Positions 1-9,378 of a stretch of DNA of 64,000 bases are shown here, one piece after another (position 1 is the first letter of the stretch; every line of letters starts with the position of its first letter). A program made the position numbers and the translations under genes. The stretch is from UBA2219 sp964612075. GTDB taxonomy: Bacteria; Desulfobacterota; Deferrimicrobia; Deferrimicrobiales; Deferrimicrobiaceae. The notes below the pieces were generated by a model. The model was not told where the DNA came from and did not search any database. It saw only the letters and a list, made by a program, of their open reading frames with translations. The stretch covers positions 1 through 64,000 of the forward strand of contig CAZTFC010000006.1 of assembly GCA_964612075.1 (NCBI GenBank), written 5' to 3'.

Positions 1-262
1 CGACCATGGGCGTCATGCCGAAGTACCGCTCGCAGAGGTCGACGATGGTCGGGGTGAGCGGGGGGACGACGGAGGCGACGATGATCGCCTTGATGTCCTC
101 GGGGGAGAAGCGGCTCGCCTCGTACAGGTTCCGCAGGAGGATCCCGTACTCGTCGCTGGTCTTCTCCCGGTCGGTCCAGACGCGCCAGTGGTGAAGGAGC
201 TTCTCCCCTTCGTACACCCCGATGACGGTGTTGGAGTTCCCGACGTCGATCACGAGAAGCAT
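1..262 (-). CDS. coaX: Type III pantothenate kinase, N-terminal part
   Basis: The first 87 residues are visible; the rest lies beyond base 1. The protein starts at an ATG at 262 with MLLVIDVGNSNTVIGVYEG, the phosphate-binding DxGNSxT motif of CoaX, an ASKHA-fold kinase. It phosphorylates pantothenate, the first step of coenzyme A synthesis, in the cytoplasm. The visible segment VASVVPPLTPTIVDLCERYFG also fits the family. The start overlaps the end of birA by 13 bases. birA-coaX is a common gene pair in bacteria, so co-transcription is likely. Confidence 0.93.
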   Translation of the reverse strand, partial: MLLVIDVGNSNTVIGVYEGEKLLHHWRVWTDREKTSDEYGILLRNLYEASRFSPEDIKAIIVASVVPPLTPTIVDLCERYFGMTPMV

Positions 263-1092
263 CCGGTCCCCTTCGCCTCCTCATGCAGGATCGGCTCGAA
301 TTCCAGGATCTCGCCGCTGTGCAGCCGCTCTTCCGCGCCCGCACCGTCCGGGCGGAACCGCAGGGCGCCGTCCCCGGCGACGCCCAGGGCGACGCCGCGC
401 GCCTTCTGCCCCGCCCGGAGGACGAGGACGCGCCGCCCCCGGAGCATGTCCCTGCGCTCCCAGGCCGGCCGGATCGCCGGGAACCCCCCGGCGGCGAATT
501 CGGCGTACCGGCGCGCGAAGGCGTCGAGGAACAGCGCCAGGACCTCCGCCCTGGAGAACTCGCGCCCCGCGCGGATCCGCAGCGAGGTCGCCTTGCCTGC
601 GAGCTCCGCGGGGATCTCGTCCCCGGCCATGTTCACGTTGATCCCGGCGCCGATCACCGCGTGCCGGGCGCCGCCCGGCCCGACGGCCGTCTCCACCAGG
701 ATGCCGGCCGCCTTCCTCGAACCGAGGTACAGGTCGTTGGGCCACTTGAGGAGGGCGGGGACGCCCGCCTTTTCCGTCGCGTCCGCCAGGGCGACCCCGG
801 CCGTCAGGGAGAGCCCCGATGCCTCCGCGTTCGGAATTTCGGGACGCACGATCAACGACGCGTACACGTTCCGGCCCGGCGGCGAGACCCACCGGCGCCC
901 GTGTCGGCCCCGTCCCCCGGTCTGCGCGTCCGCCACGACGACCGTCCCGTGGGGGGCCCCGGCCTCCGCCATCTCCATCGCCACGCCGTTCGTGCTGTCC
1001 GTCTCGCCGAGACAGACCACGTCGGTCCACGGGCCGCCGGGGGCGAGCCTGACGCGAAGCTCCTCCGGGGTGATGCGGCCGGAAAACATCAT
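250..1092 (-). CDS. birA: Biotin--[acetyl-CoA-carboxylase] ligase
   Basis: 280 residues. It activates biotin with ATP and attaches it to the lysine of biotin carboxyl carrier proteins. Visible motifs are TDSTN (31-35), the biotinyl-AMP loop GRGRHGRRW (about 60-68) and KWPND (116-120), in the order expected for the catalytic domain, followed by a C-terminal cap. There is no N-terminal helix-turn-helix, so this is the short, non-repressor form (group I). It lies directly upstream of coaX and overlaps its start. Confidence 0.94.
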   Translation of the reverse strand: MMFSGRITPEELRVRLAPGGPWTDVVCLGETDSTNGVAMEMAEAGAPHGTVVVADAQTGGRGRHGRRWVSPPGRNVYASLIVRPEIPNAEASGLSLTAGVALADATEKAGVPALLKWPNDLYLGSRKAAGILVETAVGPGGARHAVIGAGINVNMAGDEIPAELAGKATSLRIRAGREFSRAEVLALFLDAFARRYAEFAAGGFPAIRPAWERRDMLRGRRVLVLRAGQKARGVALGVAGDGALRFRPDGAGAEERLHSGEILEFEPILHEEAKGTGCFS

Positions 1093-1153
1093 TTCATATA
1101 AGCATTTCTATGCGATGGAAATCAACACAAAGATGGGGCGCGGCGGGAGCGCT

Positions 1154-1498
1154 TCATGGCTCGAGCAGGACCTCGTCCCCCACCCGGGTACCGGTCCCGG
1201 CGATCGTTCCCTCGGGCAGCTCGAGAACCCCCCGCGCGGCGCGGAAGAAGCGGGAAACCCGCCCCCGGCGGAAGCCCTCGCACAGCCCCGCCACCCTGCC
1301 GTCGCGCCCGACGAAGACGGCGTCGATGGGGAAGCGCATCCCGAACGAGTGGATGCAGCGGCACGGCGAGATCCAGAGCCCCTCGCCCGGGCCGAGCCCG
1401 CCCCTGCCGATCAGCCCTTTGAGGCGCAGGAGGAAGGTGTCCGCGGGGAGGATCGACCCGCCGAGGAGGGTCCCGCGGGTGACGTTGCGGGCCCTCAC
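1154..1498 (-). CDS. DUF192 family protein
   Basis: 114 residues, starting at a GTG three bases after the glcF stop. The central segment with CRCIHSFGMRFPIDAVF matches the conserved core of DUF192 (PF02643), whose hallmark is a T/H-x-GMRFPID-like strand. Family members are usually about 110-150 residues and often exported, but no signal peptide is visible here. Function is unknown. Its position behind glcD-glcF suggests only co-transcription. Confidence 0.8.
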   Translation of the reverse strand: MRARNVTRGTLLGGSILPADTFLLRLKGLIGRGGLGPGEGLWISPCRCIHSFGMRFPIDAVFVGRDGRVAGLCEGFRRGRVSRFFRAARGVLELPEGTIAGTGTRVGDEVLLEP

Positions 1499-1501
1499 CG
1501 G

Positions 1502-2773
1502 CTACTTCGCCCGGGCGAGCGCGGCGCGCACGAGCTCCGCGACGTGCACGACCCGCATGGAGGGCTCGACGCGGGCGGACATGTCGCGCATCTGGAGGAC
1601 GCAGCCGGAGCAGCCCGCGGCGATGACCTTCGTCCCGCCCTCCGCCGCGACCTTCACCTTGTTCTCCCCGATCTTCGCCGAGGTGGGATAGTCGCGGATG
1701 TTGAAGGTCCCGCCGTAGCCGCAGCACAGGTCGGCCCCCTTCATCTCCGCGAAGGCGTCGCCGACGGCGCGTTCAAGCACCCGCCGCGCCTCGGGACCCT
1801 TCCCCAGCGTGCCCGTCAGGTGGCAGGAGTCGTGGTAGCCGATCTCCCCGGGGCGCTCCGCCGGGGGCGGCTCGGGAAGCCGGTCGACGACGCCGGATTC
1901 GAGGATGAAGCTCGCGTAGTCCGTGCAGCGCTCCGCCACGAACGCCGCGTCCTCGTGCAGCGGGTGCCCTTCCTTGAACAGGGAGGGGATGTTCCGCTTG
2001 AACTGGAGCAGGCACGACCCGCAGGGGAAGACGATCGTCCCGGGCGCCGCCGCGCGCAGCCGCCGCAGGTTCGACCCGATGTTCTCGAGCGCCGACTCGC
2101 GGTCGCCGGAGACGAGCGCGGGCAGCCCGCAGCAGGCCGCTTCCCGGAACACCGCGACGGCCCGGCCGGAGGCCTTCACCGTCTCGTACGCCGCCCGCCC
2201 GATCTCCGGGTAGAAATGGTCGAACACGCAGCCGACGAAGAGCATGACGTCGCCTTCGACCGCTTCGCCCTTTCCCAGCGACTCGATGAACCCCTTCGCC
2301 GGGAGCCGCGGGATCGTCCGGCCGCCGGTGAGGAACTCGACCGGGAAGCGGTAATGGAGCCCGCTCCCCGAGGGGACCTTCTTGAGGAAGAGCCGCGCCG
2401 CGGCCGCCCCGGCCTTCCGCAGCGCCCGCATCCGTCCGTCGTGGGGCATCACCTTCCCGAAGAGGATGCTCTTCCACGCGGGGACGCCGACCTCGTCCGC
2501 CAGGGCGGCCCGCGCCTTCATGACGAGCTCCTCGTAGAGGACCAGGTTGGGGCACTCCCGCTCGCAGCGCCCGCACAGCAGGCAGTCGGCCATCGCCTCC
2601 TGGACCGCCGCGGTGTCCCTGTCCTCGCCGGACAGGGCGCTTTCCAGGATGACCACCTTGCCGCGCGCCGCCGAGTTCTCGGTCTTCCGGAAGGGATAGA
2701 GGGTGCAGACCGTCCGGCAGGTCCCGCACTTCGCGCACAGGCCCGCCATCTCCTTCAGTTCGTCGTCCTTCAA
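1502..2773 (-). CDS. glcF: Glycolate/lactate oxidase-type Fe-S subunit (GlcF-like)
   Basis: 423 residues. Two [4Fe-4S] ferredoxin motifs near the N-terminus (CAKCGTCRTVC, CLLCGRCEREC) are followed by two CCG domains (ACCGLPAL with YHDSCHL; LCCGYGGTF with AAGCSGC). This is the electron-transfer subunit that accepts electrons from the GlcD flavoprotein and passes them toward quinone. The start is taken as TTG at 2773, because it overlaps the glcD stop as TTGA and gives the usual N-terminus; no ATG is present there. The pair lacks a separate glcE, common in anaerobes where GlcD/GlcF handle glycolate or D-lactate; substrate is not decidable. Confidence 0.88.
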   Translation of the reverse strand: MKDDELKEMAGLCAKCGTCRTVCTLYPFRKTENSAARGKVVILESALSGEDRDTAAVQEAMADCLLCGRCERECPNLVLYEELVMKARAALADEVGVPAWKSILFGKVMPHDGRMRALRKAGAAAARLFLKKVPSGSGLHYRFPVEFLTGGRTIPRLPAKGFIESLGKGEAVEGDVMLFVGCVFDHFYPEIGRAAYETVKASGRAVAVFREAACCGLPALVSGDRESALENIGSNLRRLRAAAPGTIVFPCGSCLLQFKRNIPSLFKEGHPLHEDAAFVAERCTDYASFILESGVVDRLPEPPPAERPGEIGYHDSCHLTGTLGKGPEARRVLERAVGDAFAEMKGADLCCGYGGTFNIRDYPTSAKIGENKVKVAAEGGTKVIAAGCSGCVLQMRDMSARVEPSMRVVHVAELVRAALARAK

Positions 2774-4161
2774 TGCGCCGTCGCCGCCTCTTCGGGGAAG
2801 ATTTTGCCGGGATTGAGGATCCCGTTCGGGTCGAAGCAGTTCTTGAGCCGCTTCATGACGGAGATCCCCATCGGGCCGACCTCCATCTCGAGGAACGGCG
2901 ACTTGATGATCCCGACGCCGTGCTCGCCGGTGATCGTGCCGCCCATCTCCACGGCCGCCCGGAAGACCTCCGCCACGCCCTCCTCGGCGCGCCGGTACTC
3001 GTCGGGGTCGTCGCCCGAGAGCATGAAGTTCACGTGGACGTTGCCGTCGCCGGCGTGGCCGAAATTGACGTTGGTCAGCCGCTTGCGCGAAGCGAGATCG
3101 GCGAGGAAATCGAGCATGTCGGCCAGCCGGCTGCGCGGGACGACGATGTCCTCGTTCATCTTGACCGCCCCCACGCGCCGCAGCGCCGGGGAGATCGACC
3201 GCCGCAGCGTCCAGAGCCCGTCCCGCCCCTTCTGGTCGGACGCCCGGCGCACCTCGAGGGCGCCGCACGAGCGGCACGCCTCCGCGACGCGGTCCGCCTC
3301 GCGCGCCACGGCGAGCTCCTGCCCGTCGACCTCGATCAGGAGGGCGCTGCGCGTCCCTTCCGGAACATCCACGGGGATCGTCTCGCGCACGGCGTCGATG
3401 GCGGTGCGGTCCATCAGCTCCATCGCGGCGGGCGTCACCCGCGCCGCGACGATCGCGTTGACGGTGTCCGCGGAGTGCCGGTTCGACGGGAACAGCGCGA
3501 GGAGCGTCGTCACCGACTCGGGAAGCGGCACGAGCTTTAGCGTCGCCTTCGTGATGATCCCGAGCGTCCCCTCCGAGCCGACCAGCATCCGCGTCAGGTC
3601 GTACCCGGCGACGCCCTTCATCGTCACCACGCCCGTGCGGACGAGCTCGCCCGTCCCCAGGACGGCCTCGAGCGCCAGGACGTAGTCGCGCGTGACGCCG
3701 TACTTCACCGCGCACATCCCGCCGGCGCACTCGGCGATGTTCCCGCCGATGGTGCTGAATTTCAGCGACGCCGGATCCGGCGGGTAGAAGAGCCCCGCCT
3801 TGCGGACCTCCTCCTTCAGCGCGCCGGTGATCACCCCCGGCTCGACGACGGCGTACAGGTTCTCCGTGTCGATCGCCAGGATCCGGTCCATCCGCTCCGT
3901 GGAGAGGACCAGCCCCCCCTGCACCGGCAGGGAGCCGCCGGAGAAGCCGGTCCCCGCGCCGCGGGGGACGACGGGAAAGCGGAGCCGGTTCGCGAGCTGC
4001 ACGATCCGCTGCACCTCCGCCGCGTCGTCGGGGAAACCGACCGCGTCGGGGAGGAACTTTTTCCGTAAGGCATCGAAAGAATAGGCGGTTCGCGTCTCGA
4101 AGTCGGTCCGGAGCCGGCCCCCCAGGATCTCCCCGAGCGCGGCGAGAGTGGATTTATCCAT
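2770..4161 (-). CDS. glcD: FAD-linked oxidase, glycolate/D-lactate type (GlcD-like)
   Basis: 463 residues. The FAD-binding PCMH domain carries VPRGAGTGFSGGSLPVQGG around residues 60-80. The C-terminal FAD-oxidase domain has NFGHAGDGNVHVNF and TGEHGVGIIKSPF. It oxidises a 2-hydroxy acid (glycolate or D-lactate) in the cytoplasm or at the inner membrane face, with GlcF as acceptor. Start ATG 4161 gives MDKSTLAALG and lacks a Shine-Dalgarno sequence; an extended -10 just upstream suggests a leaderless mRNA. Expression of glcF is probably coupled through the TTGA overlap at the 3' end. Confidence 0.9.
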   Translation of the reverse strand: MDKSTLAALGEILGGRLRTDFETRTAYSFDALRKKFLPDAVGFPDDAAEVQRIVQLANRLRFPVVPRGAGTGFSGGSLPVQGGLVLSTERMDRILAIDTENLYAVVEPGVITGALKEEVRKAGLFYPPDPASLKFSTIGGNIAECAGGMCAVKYGVTRDYVLALEAVLGTGELVRTGVVTMKGVAGYDLTRMLVGSEGTLGIITKATLKLVPLPESVTTLLALFPSNRHSADTVNAIVAARVTPAAMELMDRTAIDAVRETIPVDVPEGTRSALLIEVDGQELAVAREADRVAEACRSCGALEVRRASDQKGRDGLWTLRRSISPALRRVGAVKMNEDIVVPRSRLADMLDFLADLASRKRLTNVNFGHAGDGNVHVNFMLSGDDPDEYRRAEEGVAEVFRAAVEMGGTITGEHGVGIIKSPFLEMEVGPMGISVMKRLKNCFDPNGILNPGKIFPEEAATAH

Positions 4162-4170
4162 GATTTTGGC

Positions 4171-4179
4171 AGTATAGCA
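4171..4179 (-). promoter_or_regulatory. Extended -10 element of glcD
   Basis: Read on the minus strand this is TGCTATACT, an extended -10 (TG-N-TATACT). It ends 9 bases before the glcD ATG at 4161, so transcription would begin about 3 bases before the start codon. No convincing -35 is seen. Confidence 0.45.
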
Positions 4180-4306
4180 CACCGGCGCGCGGCCGCGCGC
4201 CGGGGGGTCTTTTCGCGGGCCGCCGCCCCCACTAAAGGAAAGGCTTTGAAATGTCGATAAAAATCGATGGGATTCCTCGCGGATGCGGGGAATCGGGAGG
4301 ACATGC

Positions 4307-6370
4307 ATGGCGGCCTTCTTCGCGGCGACGATCTTCCTCGGGTCGTTCCTGCTCTTCCAGGTCGAGCTGATCGTCGCGAAAATCATCCTCCCCTGGTTCG
4401 GCGGCGTGGCTTCGGTGTGGACGACCTGCATGCTCTTCTTCCAGATCATGCTCCTGCTCGGCTATCTCTACGCCCACGGCCTGGCCCGCTTCGCGCGGCC
4501 GAGGGTCCAGTTCTTCCTCCATGCCGCCCTGCTGGCGTCCGCGGCCCTGCTGCTCCCCGTCCTTCCCTCCGCGTCCTGGAAACCGGACGGGACCGAGGTC
4601 CCCGCGGTCCTGATCCTCACCATGCTGACCTCGGTCGTCGGGCTGCCCTTCCTCCTTCTTTCGTCGACCTCCCCCCTGCTGTCCAGCTGGTTCACGCGCG
4701 CCTTCCCCGGGAAATCCCCCTATTGGCTCTACGCCATGTCGAACCTGGGGTCCATGCTCGGCCTGCTCTCCTACCCGACCCTCGTCGAGCCGAACCTCGC
4801 CATCAAGGCCCAGGCCTACGCTTGGTCCGCCGCCTTCCTCGCGTTCTCGGCGATGTGCGTCTACGCCGCCGCGAAAAGCGCCTTCGCGCCGGCGCCCGAA
4901 GGGGAGGCGACGCCCGCCCGGGGCGGCCCGGAAGCGGAAAGCCCGTCCCCCGGGGAGCTCGACCGGTTCTTCTGGATCGCCCTGCCCGCGTGCGGCTCCG
5001 TCCTGCTGCTCGGCGTCACGAACCACCTCGCCCAGAACGTGGTGTCGCTGCCGTTCCTCTGGGTCGCGCCGCTCTCCCTGTACCTGCTCTCCTTCATCCT
5101 GGCCTTCTCGGGCCCGGCCATGTACCCCCGGGCCTTCTACGCGCCGCTGCTGGCGGCGTCCGTCGTCGGGATGACGGTCCTCTGCTTGAAGACGGTCGAC
5201 GGCGTCTCCCTGAAGATCCTGATCCCGGTGTTCCTGGGCGGCATGTTCGCGGGCTGCATGGTCTGCCACGGCGAGCTCGCGCGCATGGCCCCGCACCCGC
5301 GATACCTCACGCCCTACTACCTCGCCGTCTCCGCCGGCGGCGCGCTCGGCGGGATCTTCGTGGGCGTCGCGGCCCCCCAGCTTTTCCGCACGACCCACGA
5401 GCTCCCCCTCGGGATCGCCGCCTGCTCGATCCTGGCGCTGGCCTCCATGGCGCGCGGAAGCGGCGGGGCCGGCGCGCGCATGTGGCTGCTGAAAGGCCCG
5501 CTGGCGCTGGCATGCGCCGTCTCGGTCGCCGGCGCGGCGTACTTCTTCTCCCCGACCTTCCGGCCCCCGCCGCAGCAGCGGCTGGCGGAGCGGAATTTCT
5601 ACGGGGTCCTCAAGGTGGCAGAGCGCGGGGCGCCGGGCAGGCGGAGCTGGCGCCGCATCATCTACAACGGGTCGGTCGACCACGGCATCCAGTTCCTGAG
5701 CCCCGAGCGGAAGCGGGAGGCGGTGAGCTTCTACCACCCCGGGTCGGGCGTCGGGCTGGCGATCCGCTCGCGCGACGGGTCGAAACCGGTCCGGGTCGGC
5801 GTCATCGGCCTGGGGGCCGGCATCCTCGCGACGTACGGGCGCCCGGGCGACGTCTATCGCTTCTACGAGATCAACCCGCTCGTGGTGAAGGTGGCGAAAA
5901 CGGAGTTCAGCTATTTAAACGACACCGCCGCCGGCGTGGAGGTGGTCCTGGGCGACGCCCGGCTCTCGATGGAGCGCGAGCCGTCCCAGCGGTACGACGT
6001 CTTCGTCGTCGACGCCTTCTCGGGCGACTCGATCCCGGCGCATCTCCTGACGCGCGAGGCGCTCGATCTCTACCTGCGCCACCTGGAGCGGGACGGCGTC
6101 CTGGCGTTCCACATCACGAACTGGTACATCGACCTGAAGCCCGTTCTCGGCCGCCACGCCATGGAAACGGGGATGAAGACGCTGTCGGTCGTCACCGAGG
6201 GGAACAAGGAGACGGGCGCCGCGTACACGCGGTGGGTCCTTCTGTCGGCCGACCCGGAAAACTTCCGGAAAAGCCCGATCTCGGGCGCCGGGACCCCCCT
6301 GCCCGCGTCGCCGGACATGCCTCTCTGGACCGACGACTACAGCAGCCTGATCCCGCTGCTGGGGGGCTGA
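4307..6370 (+). CDS. Membrane-bound spermidine synthase-like protein
   Basis: 687 residues. The N-terminal half is a polytopic membrane domain of about ten hydrophobic segments. The C-terminal 200 residues are a spermidine-synthase/Rossmann methyltransferase-like domain, with VIGLGAGILATYG (nucleotide loop), YEINPLV, VVLGDARLSM and YDVFVVDAFSGDSIPAHLLT. This is the architecture of fused MFS/spermidine-synthase proteins; the true substrate is usually unknown. Start ATG 4307 is preferred over the upstream ATG 4283 because GGGAGG (4295-4300) lies six bases before it. It is divergent from glcD. Confidence 0.82.
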   Translation: MAAFFAATIFLGSFLLFQVELIVAKIILPWFGGVASVWTTCMLFFQIMLLLGYLYAHGLARFARPRVQFFLHAALLASAALLLPVLPSASWKPDGTEVPAVLILTMLTSVVGLPFLLLSSTSPLLSSWFTRAFPGKSPYWLYAMSNLGSMLGLLSYPTLVEPNLAIKAQAYAWSAAFLAFSAMCVYAAAKSAFAPAPEGEATPARGGPEAESPSPGELDRFFWIALPACGSVLLLGVTNHLAQNVVSLPFLWVAPLSLYLLSFILAFSGPAMYPRAFYAPLLAASVVGMTVLCLKTVDGVSLKILIPVFLGGMFAGCMVCHGELARMAPHPRYLTPYYLAVSAGGALGGIFVGVAAPQLFRTTHELPLGIAACSILALASMARGSGGAGARMWLLKGPLALACAVSVAGAAYFFSPTFRPPPQQRLAERNFYGVLKVAERGAPGRRSWRRIIYNGSVDHGIQFLSPERKREAVSFYHPGSGVGLAIRSRDGSKPVRVGVIGLGAGILATYGRPGDVYRFYEINPLVVKVAKTEFSYLNDTAAGVEVVLGDARLSMEREPSQRYDVFVVDAFSGDSIPAHLLTREALDLYLRHLERDGVLAFHITNWYIDLKPVLGRHAMETGMKTLSVVTEGNKETGAAYTRWVLLSADPENFRKSPISGAGTPLPASPDMPLWTDDYSSLIPLLGG

Positions 6371-6392
6371 AAAGGTCCGGAAGCCGCTCCCC

Positions 6393-7166
6393 TCACGCGT
6401 CGAGCGAGTGGATGAACGCGGTGATGCAGGCCACCAGCTCGTTGGGGCGCTCGAGGATGGGGAGGTGCCCCGTCCCGTGCAGGATCTTCAGGACCGCTCC
6501 GGGGATGTTCACGGCGAGGTACTCCCCGTATTTGAGCGGCGTCAGCGTGTCGTCGGCCCCGTTGACCACCAGCGTCGGGAGGCGGATCACCCCGATGCGG
6601 TTCATGACGTCGAACCCGTTGCAGGCGCGGAAGTCCGCCAGGTAGGTCTCGGGGCGGGTCGACAGGACGTCCTGGAGGACGTCTTCCCGCAGGTCGGCGG
6701 AGGTCTCGGGCGACAGCATCCGGTCCACGAGCTCGGGCGCGAAATCCCGGAACCGCGTTTCGATGTTCCGGACGATCCCGGGGTCCACCTTCAGCCGCGC
6801 CCCCGAGGAGATGAGGATCAGCGCCTCGATGCCGGGAACCTCGTTCAGCGCGGCCTGCAGGGCGATCGCCCCGCCCATCGAGTGCCCGGCGAGGATGAAT
6901 TTTTTCAACCCCAGCTCCTTCACGAAATCGGCGAGCCATTCGGTGGCCGCGGAGATCGACTCGAAGGGGGTCCCGCCGCTGCGGGCGTGCCCGGGCAGGT
7001 CGGGGATGACCAGGCGGGCCGTCCCTTTCAGCCGCGCCCACTGGTCCCGGAACGTGTGGTGGGAGCCGCCGGCCCCGTGGAGGAACAGGATGACATGGGG
7101 GCTGGCCTTCAGGCTGTCCCTGAAATAGACGTATACGGGATTGTCCCGCACGAAGATCTCCGGCAT
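6393..7166 (-). CDS. Alpha/beta hydrolase
   Basis: 257 residues starting MPEIFVRDNPVYVY. It has the oxyanion-hole motif LFLHGAGGSHHT, the nucleophile elbow GHSMGG (Ser), a late Asp in VNGADDTLTP, and a catalytic-His candidate in LHGTGHLPILERP. That is a complete triad for the AB-hydrolase_1 fold. It is cytoplasmic, with no signal peptide. The substrate cannot be read; related enzymes include esterases, C-C hydrolases and carboxylesterase BioH-like proteins. It converges with the preceding gene, with 22 bases between. Confidence 0.85.
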   Translation of the reverse strand: MPEIFVRDNPVYVYFRDSLKASPHVILFLHGAGGSHHTFRDQWARLKGTARLVIPDLPGHARSGGTPFESISAATEWLADFVKELGLKKFILAGHSMGGAIALQAALNEVPGIEALILISSGARLKVDPGIVRNIETRFRDFAPELVDRMLSPETSADLREDVLQDVLSTRPETYLADFRACNGFDVMNRIGVIRLPTLVVNGADDTLTPLKYGEYLAVNIPGAVLKILHGTGHLPILERPNELVACITAFIHSLDA

Positions 7167-7260
7167 CTCGCGTACCCCTCCCAGGCGGTTGGATTCCGGA
7201 ACAAGTATATCCAATAATCCGATCCCCTGGACCCGGGAATCCGGTCCCGCGGGCCCGGAA

Positions 7261-7274
7261 TGCGATATATCGCA
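7261..7274. promoter_or_regulatory. Perfect 14-bp palindrome, candidate operator
   Basis: TGCGATATATCGCA is its own reverse complement. It lies 64 bases before the Fe-S oxidoreductase start, in the divergent region with the hydrolase gene. It sits where a -35 would be for a TAATAT hexamer at 7295-7300, so a repressor site is plausible. The cognate regulator is unknown. Confidence 0.4.
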
Positions 7275-7338
7275 AATCGAGAACCGTTTTGGGTTAATAT
7301 TGGCATGCAATGAATAACCGTTCAGGAGACGCGGCGTA

Positions 7339-9363
7339 ATGAAAACGATCGGCAGAGACATCATGTGGAACCTGCAACCCTCGGCGGCCGTCATCATGTG
7401 GGCCCTGTTCGGGGTGGTGCTCCTCGTCATGGCGTGGGGCTTCTGGTCGCGCATCGAGGCGTACCGCCGGGGGCGCGCGGAGCGGGAGGACCGGCTCGAC
7501 AACCTGTCGGCCCGGCTGGCGGACGTCTTCCGCCTGGCCCTGTTCCAGCAGCGGGTCCTCCACAAAAAGCTCGGCGGCCTCATCCACCTCGCGATCTACG
7601 CGTCGTTCCTCGTGCTGATCGTCGTCACCACCCTGGTGGCCATCGAGTACGACCTCGGCATCATCTTCCTCGACGGGAACTTCTACATCGTCTTCAAGCT
7701 GTTCGCCGAGACGTTCGGCGCGCTCCTGGTCCTCGGCGCGGCGGCGGCCCTGCTGCGCCGGTGGGTCCTTCGCCCCGAAGGGCTGACGAAGGACAACGAC
7801 GACACCCTGCAGCTCCTCGCCATCCTGTTCATCGCCGTGACCGGCTTCCTGATCGAGACGGCGCGCATCGCCGCGACGAACCCGAAGATCGCCCCCGTTT
7901 CCTACATCAGCGATTTCCTCGCGCCGCGCCTGTTCGGCGGGATGCCGCTCCCGGACCTCCTGACGGCCCACAAGGTCCTCTGGTGGGTCCACCTGGCGGC
8001 CGCGTTCGGCTTCCTCGCCTCCATCCCCTTCTCGAAGATGATCCACATGGGCACGGGGACGGCGAGCGTCTTCCTTCGCTCCTCCCGGCCCAAAGGCGCG
8101 CTCCAGCCGGTCCCGAACATCGAGGAGGAGGAAAGGCCCGGCGTGTCCGCGCTCGAGGACTTCTCCTGGAAGCAGCTCCTGTCGGCGGACGGATGCACCA
8201 AGTGCGGCCGGTGCCAGGACGAATGCCCCGCGCACGCCGCGGAGATGCCGCTCTCCCCGAGGGAGGTGGTCCTCAAGACGAAGGACCAGCTCGCCGCCGA
8301 CATCGAGGGGGTCCTCGCGCCTTCCCGCGTGGAGATCGACAAGGCGACGGGCAGGCGGGCCGTCCCCGACTTCGTCAACGGCGTCCTGACGCCGGACGAG
8401 ATCTGGGCGTGCACGACCTGCCGCGCCTGCATGCAGGCGTGCCCGGTCCTCATCGAGCACATCGACATGATCGTCGACGTCCGCCGCGGATACGTCGCCG
8501 CCTCGAAGGTGCCCGACACCGTGAAGCAGGCGCTGCGGAAGATGGGCGACACGGGGAACCCGTGGGGGCTGCCGCAGGACGACCGGATCGCCTGGGCCGA
8601 GGGGGTCGACGTCCCCTTCGCCGCGGACAAGCCCGATTTCGAGTACCTGCTCTGGGTCGGCTGCGCCGGGGCGTACGACCCGAGGAACCAGAAGGTCACG
8701 CGGGCGCTGGTGTCGCTCCTCAACCGCGCCGGGGTGAACTACGCCACCCTGGGGCTCGAGGAGATGTGCTGCGGCGAGTCCGCGCGGCGACTCGGCGAGG
8801 AAGGGCTGTTCCAGCTCGGCCTGGCGGAGATGGCGAAGGAGACGTTCAGGAGCTACAACGTGAAGAAGGTGATCACGCAGTGCCCCCACTGCTTCAACAC
8901 GTTCCGGAACGAGTACCCGCAGTTCGGCGTGGACGTCGAGGTGGTGCACCACTCCGTCTTCCTGCGCGACCTGATCGCCCAGGGGAAGCTCGTCCCGCAG
9001 AAGACGCTCGACCTCGCCCTCGCGTTCCACGATTCCTGCTACCTCGGGCGGCACAACGACATCTACGACGCCCCGCGCGAGGCCATCCGGGCCGTTCCCG
9101 GGATCAAGGTCCTCGAGATGAAGAAGTGCCGCGAGGAGGGCTTCTGCTGCGGCGCCGGCGGCGGCGGGATGTGGATGGACGCCTCGGGCGGCAAGAGGAT
9201 CAACTACCTGCGCTTCGACCAGGCGAGGGAGACCGGGGCGAAGGTCTTCGGGATGGCCTGCCCGTATTGCATGACCATGTTCGACGACGCGATCAAGTTC
9301 AACAACCTCGAGGACGAGATGAAGGTGAAGGACGTGGCGGAGCTGATCAACGATTCCATGTGA
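7339..9363 (+). CDS. Membrane Fe-S oxidoreductase, EtfAB:quinone oxidoreductase-like (DUF224/CCG family)
   Basis: 674 residues. The N-terminal 250 form a NarI-like membrane domain of about five helices, probably binding haem b. Two ferredoxin motifs follow (CTKCGRCQDEC from 286; CTTCRACMQAC from 358), then two CCG domains (MCCGES near 477 with CPHC near 515; FCCGAGGGG near 603 with CPYC near 641). This layout matches the HdrD/GlcF-like membrane proteins that carry electrons from acyl-CoA dehydrogenases via EtfAB to menaquinone in Geobacter and syntrophs. The start has a CAGGAGA ribosome site at 7322. No etf genes are in the window, so the partner is inferred. Confidence 0.85.
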   Translation: MKTIGRDIMWNLQPSAAVIMWALFGVVLLVMAWGFWSRIEAYRRGRAEREDRLDNLSARLADVFRLALFQQRVLHKKLGGLIHLAIYASFLVLIVVTTLVAIEYDLGIIFLDGNFYIVFKLFAETFGALLVLGAAAALLRRWVLRPEGLTKDNDDTLQLLAILFIAVTGFLIETARIAATNPKIAPVSYISDFLAPRLFGGMPLPDLLTAHKVLWWVHLAAAFGFLASIPFSKMIHMGTGTASVFLRSSRPKGALQPVPNIEEEERPGVSALEDFSWKQLLSADGCTKCGRCQDECPAHAAEMPLSPREVVLKTKDQLAADIEGVLAPSRVEIDKATGRRAVPDFVNGVLTPDEIWACTTCRACMQACPVLIEHIDMIVDVRRGYVAASKVPDTVKQALRKMGDTGNPWGLPQDDRIAWAEGVDVPFAADKPDFEYLLWVGCAGAYDPRNQKVTRALVSLLNRAGVNYATLGLEEMCCGESARRLGEEGLFQLGLAEMAKETFRSYNVKKVITQCPHCFNTFRNEYPQFGVDVEVVHHSVFLRDLIAQGKLVPQKTLDLALAFHDSCYLGRHNDIYDAPREAIRAVPGIKVLEMKKCREEGFCCGAGGGGMWMDASGGKRINYLRFDQARETGAKVFGMACPYCMTMFDDAIKFNNLEDEMKVKDVAELINDSM

Positions 9364-9378
9364 CCGCCGGTCGGTTAC

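Noticed and set aside
188..3685. Very long open frame of 1165 codons on the plus strand over birA, glcF and glcD
   Set aside because: It runs antisense through several recognised genes in GC-rich DNA; its product is Arg/Pro/Ala-rich with no domain. The same holds for the long antisense frames at 7294-9054, 28181-32662 and 41228-44338.
7311..7324. FadR box before the quinone oxidoreductase (TGAATAACCGTTCA)
   Set aside because: Only the outer TGAA/TTCA match; spacing is four bases shorter than the known site.
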